24,835 nt of DNA from Treponema sp. (GCA_023231445.1 JALNVF010000034.1:1-24835); one strand, 5' to 3'. Counted from the stretch's first letter, positions 16,022 to 24,267 are shown. Program-made: numbers and translations. Notes: generated from the letters alone by a model not told the origin.

Positions 16022-16072
16022 AAACAATACAGCGCAGCGTAAGCTGTGACCGTTTACGCTGCGCTGTATTTT
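16022..16072 (-). terminator. strong terminator of tex
   Basis: A perfect 17-bp stem (AATACAGCGCAGCGTAA at 16026-16042 with its complement at 16054-16070) has an 11-nt loop and is followed on the minus strand by GTTTTA. It lies 25 bp past the tex stop. With few T residues behind it, very high stem stability probably compensates. Confidence 0.85.
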
Positions 16073-16096
16073 ATGTAATTGATGCGCGCGGCTGTA

Positions 16097-18481
16097 TTAC
16101 TTTTTCAACAGCTGGGCGAACGGATTGTAGGTCATTCCGTCGTCGCTGCCCTGATACTGGCGGCCGCTGCTGCGGGGCCGGTCAGTATGCTGTCCGTCTC
16201 TGCGTGCGCCTCCGTTCTGAGGAGCACCTTTCTTTACGACAACTATCCTGCGTGTGCCGCCGCTTTCTCCGCCGGCTGGACTTTCATTTTTTGCACCGCC
16301 CATACCGGTATGCCCTATGCGGTTTGCGGCATCGCTTTTAAGCGACAGGCTTATCCGCCTGCGGTCGGTGTCAAGGCCGATGATCGTGAATTCCCTGATG
16401 TCGCCGACTTTGACGACTTCCATCGGGTCCTTAACGAAGCTGTCGCTCAGTTCGCTTACGTGAATGAGTCCTGTTTCATGCAGACCAATGTCGACAAAAG
16501 CGCCGAAATCTACGACATTCTTGATTTTTCCGGTAACTTTCATCCCTTCTTTCAGGTCTTCAAACTGAACAACTCCTTTCTGCATGATCGGGGCCGGGTA
16601 TCCGTCGCGCGGATCCCTGTTCGGCTTCCGGAGTTCTTCAACGATATCGCCGAGTGTCATATCTCCGATGCTGTATTTTTCTTCAAGCTGTTTTTTCAGT
16701 GCGGCTGAAACCTGCTCGTTTTTCTGAACGAACGGGAGTACTTCGCGGGCGGCTTCGTAATTTTCCGGGTGAACCCAGGTATTGTCGAGCGGATCGCTGC
16801 TTTCCGGAATCTTGAGGAATCCTGCACACTGTTCGAACGCTTTCGGTCCGAGTCCGTTTACTTTTTTAAGCTCTTCACGGCTTGTGATTTTTCCGTGTGC
16901 ATCGCGGTATGCAACGATTTTTTTTGCAGTAGAGGAGGTGATGCCGGAAACGTATCTGAGCAGTGAATAACTGGCCGTATTAAGATTGACGCCGACCTGG
17001 TTTACGACAGAGCCGACGACTTCATCGAGCATATCAGAAAGTTTTTTCTGGTTTACATCGTGCTGGTACAGACCTACGCCGATGGCCTTCGGATCGATTT
17101 TGACGAGTTCGGCGAGCGGATCCTGAAGGCGGCGCCCCATGCTGATTGCTCCGCGGATTGTCAGGTCAAGGTCCGGGAATTCTTCACGGGCAATGTCGCT
17201 TGCAGAATAGACTGAAGCTCCTGATTCGTCTACGACGGTATAGCGTACGTCTTTATAGTTTTCAGTAATCACTTTACTTACGATTGCCTGTACTTCCTGA
17301 CTGCCGGTGCCGTTTCCTACGGCGACAACCTGAATATCATACTTGTCGATTGCTTCGTTGATCGCGTTGTATGCACCGTCCGGGTCAGCGACCTGTTTGA
17401 TCAGGAAATATCCGAGATATTTACCGGTTTCGTCGAGCGCGGCGCACTTTGTTCCGGTGCGGATACCGGGATCCACACCGAGAACACGGCTTCCCTTTAT
17501 TGGCTGGGTCATAAGCAGGTTCTTCAGATTTTCACTGAATATGCCTATCCCGTGTTCGTCTGCACCGTCAGCTTCGTTGCTGCGTATTTCGCGTACGACG
17601 GCAGGAGATAACAGACGTACGACGCCGTCTTCTATTGCGTCGCCGTGATATTTGTTGTGAATTTGTACTTTCCTTTTAAGCAGGTCAACTGCGGAATCAA
17701 CGTCGACGTCGATAGTTACTTCGAGCGCATTTTCCCGTTCGCCCCGGTTGATTGCCAGAATGCGGTGGGGCTTAACCTGATTAAGCGGTTCTGTATAATC
17801 CCAGTACATCTGATATACGGACGTCTTTGCCGCATTTTCGTCGCCGGTTCCTTTTGTGATGATATTTCCCGAAGCCATATACAGGTTGTGCACGTCTTCC
17901 CTGTTTGTCGTGTCCTGAGAAACGCGTTCAGCGATGATATCTTTTGCACCTGCAAGCGCATCTTCTACCGAGGTTACGGACAGTTCCGGATTTTCCGCAT
18001 TTTCTGTGATAAAATCTTTTGCCTTTTCTTCAAGAGCGGCATCGTCAAGTTCAAGTATTGCGTCTGCGAGCGGGTCAAGCCCTTTTTCGATTGCAGCCAT
18101 ACCCCGTGTCTTTTTCTTTTTCTTGAACGGAGCCCAGAGGTCTTCAAGTTCAGTAAGAGTTGTTGCGCCGGTAGCTGCCTTATACAACGATTCTGTCAGC
18201 TTTCCCTGAGCAAAGATACCCTTCACAATTTCAAGCCGGCGGTCCTCAAGGTTTTTATATGTTTTAAACAAATGGTCGCTGTCGCGTACTTGTACTTCGT
18301 CGAGCGAACCGTGTTTTTCCTTGCGGTACCGTGCAATGAACGGAATGGTACATCCTTCGTTCACCAGACTGATAACAGCACTGACCTGCTGGACCTTGAT
18401 GTTCAGTTCGTCAGCAATCTTTTTCATAATGCCAACTTCATTGACGGTTAAGGCATCAATTGTTTCCTGTGTAAATTCCAT
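16097..18481 (-). CDS. tex: Tex-family RNA-binding transcription accessory protein
   Basis: At 794 residues it is a normal-length Tex. In order it has a helical N-terminal part with the family signature VNEGCTIPFIARYRKE (about 40-55), a YqgF/RuvC-like domain starting VLGVDPGIRTGTKCAALDE (about 335-470), helix-hairpin-helix repeats (SSTAKKIVAYRDAHGKITSREELKKVNGLGPKAFEQCAGFLKI), and an S1 RNA-binding domain at 646-717. The tail of about 75 residues is Gly/Arg/Lys-rich and likely disordered, giving extra nucleic-acid affinity. Tex proteins bind nucleic acids and affect transcription. The gene is alone in its unit, with a TTGCAA-17-TAAAAT promoter 8 nt before the ATG and a perfect-stem terminator behind it. 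Confidence 0.92.
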   Translation of the reverse strand: MEFTQETIDALTVNEVGIMKKIADELNIKVQQVSAVISLVNEGCTIPFIARYRKEKHGSLDEVQVRDSDHLFKTYKNLEDRRLEIVKGIFAQGKLTESLYKAATGATTLTELEDLWAPFKKKKKTRGMAAIEKGLDPLADAILELDDAALEEKAKDFITENAENPELSVTSVEDALAGAKDIIAERVSQDTTNREDVHNLYMASGNIITKGTGDENAAKTSVYQMYWDYTEPLNQVKPHRILAINRGERENALEVTIDVDVDSAVDLLKRKVQIHNKYHGDAIEDGVVRLLSPAVVREIRSNEADGADEHGIGIFSENLKNLLMTQPIKGSRVLGVDPGIRTGTKCAALDETGKYLGYFLIKQVADPDGAYNAINEAIDKYDIQVVAVGNGTGSQEVQAIVSKVITENYKDVRYTVVDESGASVYSASDIAREEFPDLDLTIRGAISMGRRLQDPLAELVKIDPKAIGVGLYQHDVNQKKLSDMLDEVVGSVVNQVGVNLNTASYSLLRYVSGITSSTAKKIVAYRDAHGKITSREELKKVNGLGPKAFEQCAGFLKIPESSDPLDNTWVHPENYEAAREVLPFVQKNEQVSAALKKQLEEKYSIGDMTLGDIVEELRKPNRDPRDGYPAPIMQKGVVQFEDLKEGMKVTGKIKNVVDFGAFVDIGLHETGLIHVSELSDSFVKDPMEVVKVGDIREFTIIGLDTDRRRISLSLKSDAANRIGHTGMGGAKNESPAGGESGGTRRIVVVKKGAPQNGGARRDGQHTDRPRSSGRQYQGSDDGMTYNPFAQLLKK

Positions 18482-18489
18482 AGGAAGTC

Positions 18490-18518
18490 ATTTTACGAAA
18501 ATAACGGCAGCCTTGCAA
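18490..18518 (-). promoter_or_regulatory. leaderless-type promoter of tex
   Basis: On the minus strand TTGCAA (18518-18513), a 17-bp spacer and TAAAAT (18495-18490) end 8 nt before the ATG. There is no room for a leader. Confidence 0.6.
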
Positions 18519-18541
18519 GTGAATCCGGAAAGTAGTTCAAG

Positions 18542-19405
18542 TTAAACAGGCTTGGCTGCACCTTTTGCCTCTGCCGATTTATAAAAAAGGCGGTTAAGAA
18601 TGTTTTTGCAGTTTCCGGACATAATTTCATATAATTTCGGTACAAGCAGTTGTTTTACAAATATGTCAAGTCCGTTTTCTCCCTGTTTGTTGATGAATGT
18701 AAAGATATAAAGCATTCCGTCACTCGATCGCCGCTTCATATAAAGACCGGCATCTGCTCTGATATGCAGTCCTTTTATATTCAGCTGAATGTTGTATAAT
18801 TTTTCATGTTCTTTAACCGGACAGTCAGGAGAAAGTGTGCAGGAAAAATGACTCAGACTGATATCGTATATGATGCCGGTATACTGTTTCCCGTTTTGTA
18901 AAAAGGTCAGACCACTGTTGTTGTCACAGAGGGCACGTACGTATTTTCTTCTGCCCATTCCCTGATTCGCATAAAGTGTTTTTTCAACAATTCCGAAATT
19001 TGTTTTTTTCCGGTATTCAAGTTGAACACATCCGCATTTTATCCCTATGTCATATAAATAATATTTTTCCAGTGCCAGGCGTTCTTCCAGCGTCTGTCGT
19101 TTTGCATAGACGACTCCGAGGAGAATCGAGTCTCCGTATAATTTCTGCAGATATGCGATGAACTGCGGCCATTCTATTCCGGAAACGGAGGCATCAATGT
19201 TAAAAAAAAGAATTGAATCCTGAAAAACTCTGCGGATAATATCGACTTTTTTTTCAATGGAGCAGGCCTTGTCATTTTCAATGAAGTACGTTTCATATCC
19301 GTGTATAAGATATTCCTCCAGATAGTTTTCAGGGAAAAGAGTCTGATCAGGCATTATGAAAAAAGTTTTTCTCGCGGCTATAATTTCAGCCAGACGTGGA
19401 TTCAA
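18542..19405 (-). CDS. PilZ-domain cyclic-di-GMP receptor with a receiver-like N-terminus
   Basis: Residues 1 to about 125 look like a degenerate response-regulator receiver fold (KTFFIMPDQTLF as strand 1, ILFFNIDA as strand 3). A PilZ domain follows (about 140-260). Its ligand motif RxxxR is intact (Arg153-KYV-Arg157). The second motif is partly changed: Asp181-Ile-Ser183-Leu-Ser-His186, where Gly is usual at the last position. It is likely a cytoplasmic c-di-GMP effector, possibly of motility. The start codon appears to be TTG at 19405, since there is no in-frame ATG upstream and the next ATG (19354) would cut into strand 1. A weak GGGGG lies 7 nt before TTG. It is divergent from the GGDEF-EAL gene, its probable functional partner. 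Confidence 0.78.
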   Translation of the reverse strand: MNPRLAEIIAARKTFFIMPDQTLFPENYLEEYLIHGYETYFIENDKACSIEKKVDIIRRVFQDSILFFNIDASVSGIEWPQFIAYLQKLYGDSILLGVVYAKRQTLEERLALEKYYLYDIGIKCGCVQLEYRKKTNFGIVEKTLYANQGMGRRKYVRALCDNNSGLTFLQNGKQYTGIIYDISLSHFSCTLSPDCPVKEHEKLYNIQLNIKGLHIRADAGLYMKRRSSDGMLYIFTFINKQGENGLDIFVKQLLVPKLYEIMSGNCKNILNRLFYKSAEAKGAAKPV

Positions 19406-19436
19406 AAAGAAGCCCCCGGTACAATTACGTTTTTTC

Positions 19437-19466
19437 AGTATAACACAGGTTCCTGAAAAAGCAAAA
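19437..19466 (-). promoter_or_regulatory. promoter of the PilZ gene
   Basis: On the minus strand TTGCTT (19466-19461), an 18-bp spacer and TATACT (19442-19437) predict a leader of about 25 nt before the TTG start. Confidence 0.5.
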
Positions 19467-19576
19467 TGCTGTATGTATTTATGCTTTGTTGCTTAAATGT
19501 AATAAAAAATATATACTATATTATAGTGGGTTATTATGGTTATTACTTCAAAACTGATACGGGTTTTTAAGTAATT

Positions 19577-19605
19577 TTCTGAAGTGCCTGATTTATTAGT
19601 ATAAA
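19577..19605 (+). promoter_or_regulatory. leaderless-type promoter of the GGDEF-EAL gene
   Basis: TATAAA at 19600-19605 lies exactly 6 nt before the ATG at 19612. A weak TTCTGA lies 17 bp further upstream. No Shine-Dalgarno is present. Confidence 0.4.
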
Positions 19606-19611
19606 AAGTTT

Positions 19612-21323
19612 ATGGAAAATGATAAAAGTTTTACGGCAATAGATTCAAAAGAAGTCAGGGAAATAATTTCACTCCTTGAATTTTGTACGGATTCGTTTGT
19701 CTTTGCATATGATATAGACAGCGATGCTGTTTTTGTTTCAAATGAAATGCTTACCAGATTTAACCTTCCATCGACACGTATTACGAATGCCCTGAAACAG
19801 ATTAGTATGTTTGTGAGGGAAGATGAACGGAATACAATGATTCACAATGTCGGTAGTATTACTTCAGAGACTAAGACAGCCCGCCTGACTATATACCATC
19901 TTATTGATAAGAACGGCTGCATTGTGCCTGTACAGATTCGTGAAAAACTTATACATGTGCCGGATTCCGGTGGTGATAAGATTCTTGCAGGATGCATTAG
20001 TTTTATTGAACAGCCTGTGTTTGACGAAATTACGGGATTTGAATCGGAAAAGCAGGCCTTCGCTGATTACAAATCTGTTTCTGACGGAAAAGGAATGCTT
20101 CCGGATTTCTCATGGAGATTGATATTGATAATTTTACTTCATTCAATGAAAGTGAGGGGTTTGAGACCGGAGATAAAATTCTTAAAATTTTAGCCGGGGC
20201 ATGCCGTCTGCAGTGTATTGATGGAACAAGAGTGTATCTGATGGCCGGGGGAAAATTTCTGATTATGAATTTACAGCAGGGATCAGCCGATATGATGCGC
20301 CGCATTTACAGTAATTTAAAACGTGAAATTCAAAATGCGGAATATTCTCTGGCTTACAAATATATGTTTACTATTTCTGCAGGCGGCATTGCTTTATATA
20401 AGGATAAAAGTGATTTACCTGAGATATTAAAAAAATTAACATTTTCACTTGATACGGCGAAACGGTCGGGGAAAAATAATTTATATTTATTTAATGCTGT
20501 TGAATATAATAACCACCTCGATGAACTTGAACTGGAGAATATGCTCCGGATTTCCACCAGTCAGAATTTTGAAGGATTCCGGCTGTTCTATCAACCTGTA
20601 ATAGATGCCGGAAAAATACTGGCTGCGTCCGGCCGTGAAAATCAGGAGAAGTACGTTATCGGAGCAGAGGCTTTGCTGCGCTGGGAAGGTAAAAACAAAG
20701 AACTGATTGGTGCCGATTCTATTATACCGATTCTTGAACGCAGCAACTTTATTGTCCCTGTCGGGCGCTGGGTTCTGATGACGGCCTGCGCTCAGTGTTC
20801 AGCATGGAATAAAACGTTTCCTGATTTTCATATGAGTATTAATATTTCATATGTGCAGATGAAAAAGACGAATCTTGTTGATGAGGTGCAGGCTGCTCTG
20901 GAAAAAACACATGTAGCACCACGGAATATTATTTTGGAATTGACGGAAAGCGGTCACATAGACAGTGAGCAGGTTCAGAAAATGATTATGGAACTGGCGG
21001 CTCTTGGTGTTCAGATTGATATTGATGATTTCGGAACGGGATATTCCAATCTGCGGTATATTCAGAATCTGCATGCGGACACGTTGAAACTTGATTATAC
21101 ATTTGTGCATAAAGCAGTAACGGGCGACGGGAAGGATCAGAAAATCATTGAATATGTAACAAAAATGGCTCACGATCTTGGTATGAAAGTCTGTCTGGAA
21201 GGTATTGAGTCGTCTGTTGATATTCAGAAAATAGGTTATATTAAGCCGGATAAATTCCAGGGATTTTTATTCGGACGCCCTGTTGGTGCAGCACAATTTG
21301 AAGAAGAAAATCTGCGTTCTTAA
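19612..21323 (+). CDS. PAS-GGDEF(degenerate)-EAL cyclic-di-GMP phosphodiesterase; reading frame broken once
   Basis: Two overlapping frames (19612-20193 and 20112-21323) form one 570-residue protein. The first gives a PAS-like sensor (about 1-130) and the start of a GGDEF fold (DEITGF). The second gives the rest of GGDEF and the EAL domain. One extra A in the AAAA run at 20088-20091 would give SDGKRNASGFLMEIDIDNF, the normal GGDEF strand 1. The GGDEF signature itself is AGGKF (212-216), so cyclase activity is unlikely. The EAL site looks complete: EALLRW (Glu353), Asn411, Glu443, Asp472-Asp473 in DDFGTG, Lys493, Glu530 and Gln550. It should hydrolyse c-di-GMP to pGpG, perhaps with GTP control by the GGDEF part. 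It is divergent from the PilZ gene. Confidence 0.85.
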
Positions 21324-21354
21324 CCGGAATAGCAGTAGTCTCTGGATATGGACT

Positions 21355-21383
21355 GCTGATTAAATCCTCATAATTTAATCAGC
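21355..21383 (+). repeat. hairpin after the GGDEF-EAL gene
   Basis: Perfect 11-bp arms (GCTGATTAAAT at 21355-21365 and its complement at 21373-21383) with a 7-nt loop are followed by GTGGTTTTA, so it may terminate the rightward unit weakly. The core closely matches the hairpin at 10543-10581. A second possible pairing (AGCAGT at 21331 with ACTGCT at 21352) overlaps its left arm. Confidence 0.6.
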
Positions 21384-21396
21384 GTGGTTTTATACG

Positions 21397-21413
21397 TTAA
21401 GGGAACCCCTTAA
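21397..21413. terminator. short hairpin between the convergent EAL and symporter genes
   Basis: TTAAGGG (21397-21403), AAC loop and CCCTTAA (21407-21413) form a 7-bp stem 9 bp beyond the symporter stop on the minus strand. Neither side has a real T-run, so its role as a terminator is uncertain. Confidence 0.35.
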
Positions 21414-21421
21414 ACCGTTTA

Positions 21422-22651
21422 TCAGATAAAATGCTGAATGGAATGGTGTTCTATCATTTTTGTCTTAACGCCTACAATATAGCTGCCGAACATGGCGGTA
21501 AGAACGTCGAATGCGGCGCCGAAGGAACAGATAATCGAAGCTGCCGGTTTAAGCAGCAGGTATCCTGTTTCAAATCCGCGTCCGTACATAGTGCAAAGTA
21601 CGGTCAGTGCAATGAACGGGCCTCCTGAAGGAAATCCTCCAAGAAGGAATGACAGCATAAATGCCATAAACATAATCCACAGAATATCGCTGAAAGGAAT
21701 TGAAAGATTTGCATAAGAGCGCCATATTACAACAAAGCTGACTGTAGTAACAAGGGCAGCTCCACCCCGCGCGAATATTGAAAACAGCGGATACGTAATT
21801 CCATTGATACGCCTCCGGATTCCGAGACTTTCCTTTCCTGTACGTATATTAATGGGGAGTGTAAGATTTGAATCACCGCTGAAAAAAGCTGCAATAATAG
21901 AACAGGAGCTTGCATAGAGTACCCTGAACGGATGAGGATCATGGCAGACATAATAAAGAATCGCAGGATAAATGCCGAATGCCGTGATAATGAAATCGCA
22001 TGTCAGCATTAGTATAAGAGGAAGAAATGTTCCCCCTGTAAGAATGGAACGGAATTGAATGGTCCAGCTGCACATAACCGCTACCATGCCGATGGCGAGA
22101 ACTTCTGTAAATAACGTGGCGATGTTATAACAGAGTTTCGAAAGTGAATCTGCGAGCGTAATGATAGGCTTGAATGTAATCTGGTCTCCTGTACAGGCAC
22201 CTCCCGCAAAACATGCAAAAAGAAATGAAGCCAGCAGCAGGGAACCGTTATTCAGTGTATCAAATGCGGACGACGGAAACAGTGCCCGTACCATGTCTGC
22301 AAGATTTAATACTGCTGTATCTGTGGTTTTGTCTACCGTAATAGGGATGCGGGGAAGTTTGATTATCAGTATGGAAATGAGACCTATAAGGGTAAGGATA
22401 AGCGCCGACACTATAATGATGATAAGCGCCCATATACCGGTTTTTAATATCATCCGTGTGTCGCGCAATTTATTAATAGACGTCATTGCGGTAAAAAACA
22501 ACAGGGGAACGACTATATATCGTCCGAAACGTATGACTATGTCGGTAATAAACGCGAGGCCTTTGTTTACGCCGGCGGAATTGAATGGAAGAATCAGTGA
22601 AAATGCAATGCCAAGAACTATACCAATCAGATATTTTAACCAGAGTTTCAT
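21422..22651 (-). CDS. dicarboxylate/amino acid:cation symporter (SDF/DctA-GltP family)
   Basis: The 409-residue membrane protein has the SDF family order: an N-terminal helix series, the conserved VVPLLFFTAMTSINKLRD stretch, a re-entrant loop (AAFFSGDSNLTLPI, in place of the usual SSSAATLP pattern) and a late Gly-rich segment (LGGFPSGGPFIALTVL). Members use Na+ or H+ to import C4-dicarboxylates or acidic amino acids. The altered loop makes the substrate here hard to predict. It is monocistronic and divergent from the SDR-like gene, with its own promoter 7 nt before the ATG and no Shine-Dalgarno. Confidence 0.8.
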   Translation of the reverse strand: MKLWLKYLIGIVLGIAFSLILPFNSAGVNKGLAFITDIVIRFGRYIVVPLLFFTAMTSINKLRDTRMILKTGIWALIIIIVSALILTLIGLISILIIKLPRIPITVDKTTDTAVLNLADMVRALFPSSAFDTLNNGSLLLASFLFACFAGGACTGDQITFKPIITLADSLSKLCYNIATLFTEVLAIGMVAVMCSWTIQFRSILTGGTFLPLILMLTCDFIITAFGIYPAILYYVCHDPHPFRVLYASSCSIIAAFFSGDSNLTLPINIRTGKESLGIRRRINGITYPLFSIFARGGAALVTTVSFVVIWRSYANLSIPFSDILWIMFMAFMLSFLLGGFPSGGPFIALTVLCTMYGRGFETGYLLLKPAASIICSFGAAFDVLTAMFGSYIVGVKTKMIEHHSIQHFI

Positions 22652-22658
22652 AGGATGC

Positions 22659-22687
22659 AGTATAGCACAGGCGTTGTGCTTTGCAAA
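22659..22687 (-). promoter_or_regulatory. leaderless-type promoter of the symporter gene
   Basis: On the minus strand TTTGCA (22687-22682), a 17-bp spacer and TATACT (22664-22659) end 7 nt before the ATG at 22651. Confidence 0.5.
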
Positions 22688-22701
22688 CAGCTTTTGAGCT
22701 T

Positions 22702-22728
22702 TTGCTTATTGTCCCATTATGATATAAT
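22702..22728 (+). promoter_or_regulatory. leaderless-type promoter of the SDR-like gene
   Basis: Consensus TATAAT (22723-22728) lies 8 nt before the ATG at 22737. TTGCTT at 22702-22707 gives a short 15-bp spacer. Only a weak AGG lies between. Confidence 0.5.
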
Positions 22729-22736
22729 TTTCAGGT

Positions 22737-23474
22737 ATGAAAAAGACGATTCTGATAGCCGGAAAAGATTTGCCTTCCGGCGGAGATTTTGCCAGCGGTA
22801 TGGCTGGTACAGGAAATAATGTTATTGTTGCGAATAGTACGGAAACGGGTAATGCGCCTGATGCTGCCGGTAAAATTGCGGTTGTAACATGGAACAGGCC
22901 GTCGTCTATTTCTGCACGTTCAGTTATAATTGCAGCTGAAAATTTATTCGGTTGTATTGATGAATCTGTTCTCTATTTTGACGCAGGTCTGTATACGTCT
23001 CAGTTTACTGTTTTTTCTCCTGAAGAATGTACGCGTGCGCTGGATACGATGATTTTAGGTTATGAATATCTTGCGATGGAAACTGTTATCAGGCTTGAAC
23101 AGCGGAAAAAGAACGGGAAGCTTGTTTTTTTACTGAAGCGCCATCTATCTATGGAAGAATCTCTGCATTCATCTGCTTTACATAATAATACGGCGTCACC
23201 TGCGGGACCGTTTGTAAGCGCCGCACAGGCTGCATATGCTGCGTTTGCCGAGAATGTTGCTGCATTTGCCGGAGACAGACCGAATGTTACGGTGCTACTG
23301 ATTTCGTGCGATATGAACAATGAAACTGCGGCAAAAGACGATACCCTTTCTTTATGGCTCTCTGAATATCTTGGAGCAATAGACAATTTGAAAAATAAAC
23401 CAGGGGCCAGACAGGCTGTAAACTGGATAAAAGCTGGTACCAGGTCATCCGGTTTCTTTTCATTGTTTCACTAA
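22737..23474 (+). CDS. SDR-like Rossmann-fold protein of unknown function, probably non-catalytic
   Basis: I cannot assign a named family with confidence to this 245-residue protein. Its layout follows short-chain dehydrogenases: strand 1 KKTILIAGKDLPSG where a GxxxGxG is expected, strand 3-4 region KIAVVTWN, a middle helix (MILGYEYLAMETVIRLEQ), strand 5 GKLVFLLKR, a helix in the usual active-site position (SAAQAAYAAFAENVAAFA) and strand 6 PNVTVLLIS. The NAD glycine motif and the Tyr-x-x-x-Lys pair are not recognisable, so it may be a structural or regulatory relative. The mgtC-type gene follows 9 bp later. Confidence 0.6.
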   Translation: MKKTILIAGKDLPSGGDFASGMAGTGNNVIVANSTETGNAPDAAGKIAVVTWNRPSSISARSVIIAAENLFGCIDESVLYFDAGLYTSQFTVFSPEECTRALDTMILGYEYLAMETVIRLEQRKKNGKLVFLLKRHLSMEESLHSSALHNNTASPAGPFVSAAQAAYAAFAENVAAFAGDRPNVTVLLISCDMNNETAAKDDTLSLWLSEYLGAIDNLKNKPGARQAVNWIKAGTRSSGFFSLFH

Positions 23475-23483
23475 GGGGGAAAT

Positions 23484-24161
23484 ATGGGTGCTGCTGAGGG
23501 GTTTTATATAGACAGTGCTGTTCGTATAGCGGCCAGCTTTTTCTGCGGTCTGTTACTTGGTCTTGAACGGAAAAAACGGCAGCACACAGTCGGTATGCGG
23601 ACGCTTATTCTTATCAGTATGTCGTGTTCGCTTATGGGAATACTTTCTGAATATGCAGCCTCTGTATCTGCTGTTCATTCCGGAGATCCGACTCGTATTA
23701 TGGCCGGAGTTGTTACCGGTATAGGCTTTTTAGGCGGAGGTGCGATCATGCGGCAGGGGTTGAATATCCGTGGTCTTACATCTGCTGCAGTTATATGGAC
23801 CGCTGCGGCACTGGGACTTGCATGCGGTGCCGGTCTTTTTCTTCCGGCAGCAATTGTTCTTACGGCGGGGATAGTCTCTCTTGTTATGCTTGAGAAAGTC
23901 GAATGGCATTTTTTCCCCGCTGAAAAGACTAAGACGATCCGTCTTGAGTACAGCGGCAGCAGCGTAAATCTGGAACTTGTGAAAGATGTACTTGTAAGCA
24001 GCGGATTTGTGATGCGCGACATGAATATGTCCCGTTCTCTGGAAAAAGATCGTACTGTCCTTGAATATTTTGTGAAATCGCCGTCTTCTATGGATTCTCT
24101 TTCTGTCTGTAAGAGGCTTGAAAATACCGGAGTTTTATTAAATTTTACATTATCCGATTAA
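23484..24161 (+). CDS. MgtC/SapB family membrane protein
   Basis: The 225-residue protein has the MgtC signature helices: FFCGLLLGLERKKRQ, GMRTLILISMSCSLMG, DPTRIMAGVVTGIGFLGGGAI and IRGLTSAAVIWTAAALGLACGAG (membrane part about 10-145). An ACT-like cytoplasmic tail follows (about 155-225). In pathogens MgtC inhibits the F-type ATP synthase and aids survival at low Mg2+; in others the role is unclear. AAGGGGGA (23473-23480) overlaps the stop of the preceding SDR-like gene and lies 3 nt before the ATG, so the two are probably co-translated. No riboswitch or leader typical of enterobacterial mgtCBR is visible. Confidence 0.86.
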   Translation: MGAAEGFYIDSAVRIAASFFCGLLLGLERKKRQHTVGMRTLILISMSCSLMGILSEYAASVSAVHSGDPTRIMAGVVTGIGFLGGGAIMRQGLNIRGLTSAAVIWTAAALGLACGAGLFLPAAIVLTAGIVSLVMLEKVEWHFFPAEKTKTIRLEYSGSSVNLELVKDVLVSSGFVMRDMNMSRSLEKDRTVLEYFVKSPSSMDSLSVCKRLENTGVLLNFTLSD

Positions 24162-24190
24162 AAACTCCGGCTGCGGATTACAGCCGGAGT
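24160..24190 (-). terminator. terminator of the ABC permease operon, between convergent genes
   Basis: ACTCCGGCTG (24164-24173) and its perfect complement (24181-24190) with a 7-nt loop are followed on the minus strand by TTTTAATCGG. It starts right after the mgtC-type stop, so its stem could also protect that 3' end. A second, imperfect stem (TACTGC at 24239 with GCAGTA near 24259, then TATTATTATTCTTTT) may serve rightward transcription. Confidence 0.75.
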
Positions 24191-24267
24191 AAACAGGAAA
24201 GAGTGTATGAAAAAACTATAAAAGCCTTATATAAAAGGTACTGCGGTTTTTAAGCCGGGCAGTATTA

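Noticed and set aside
15749..16027. 92-codon open frame on the minus strand in the repeat block
   Set aside because: It has no ribosome site, its residues follow the 23-bp DNA repeat rather than a protein pattern, and it runs into the HU-like promoter region.
16079..16708. 209-codon plus-strand open frame opposite tex
   Set aside because: It is an antisense shadow of the well-supported tex gene, with no ribosome site or recognisable domain.
17645..18451. 268-codon plus-strand open frame opposite tex
   Set aside because: It is Cys/Phe-rich, lacks a start signal and mirrors tex codons.
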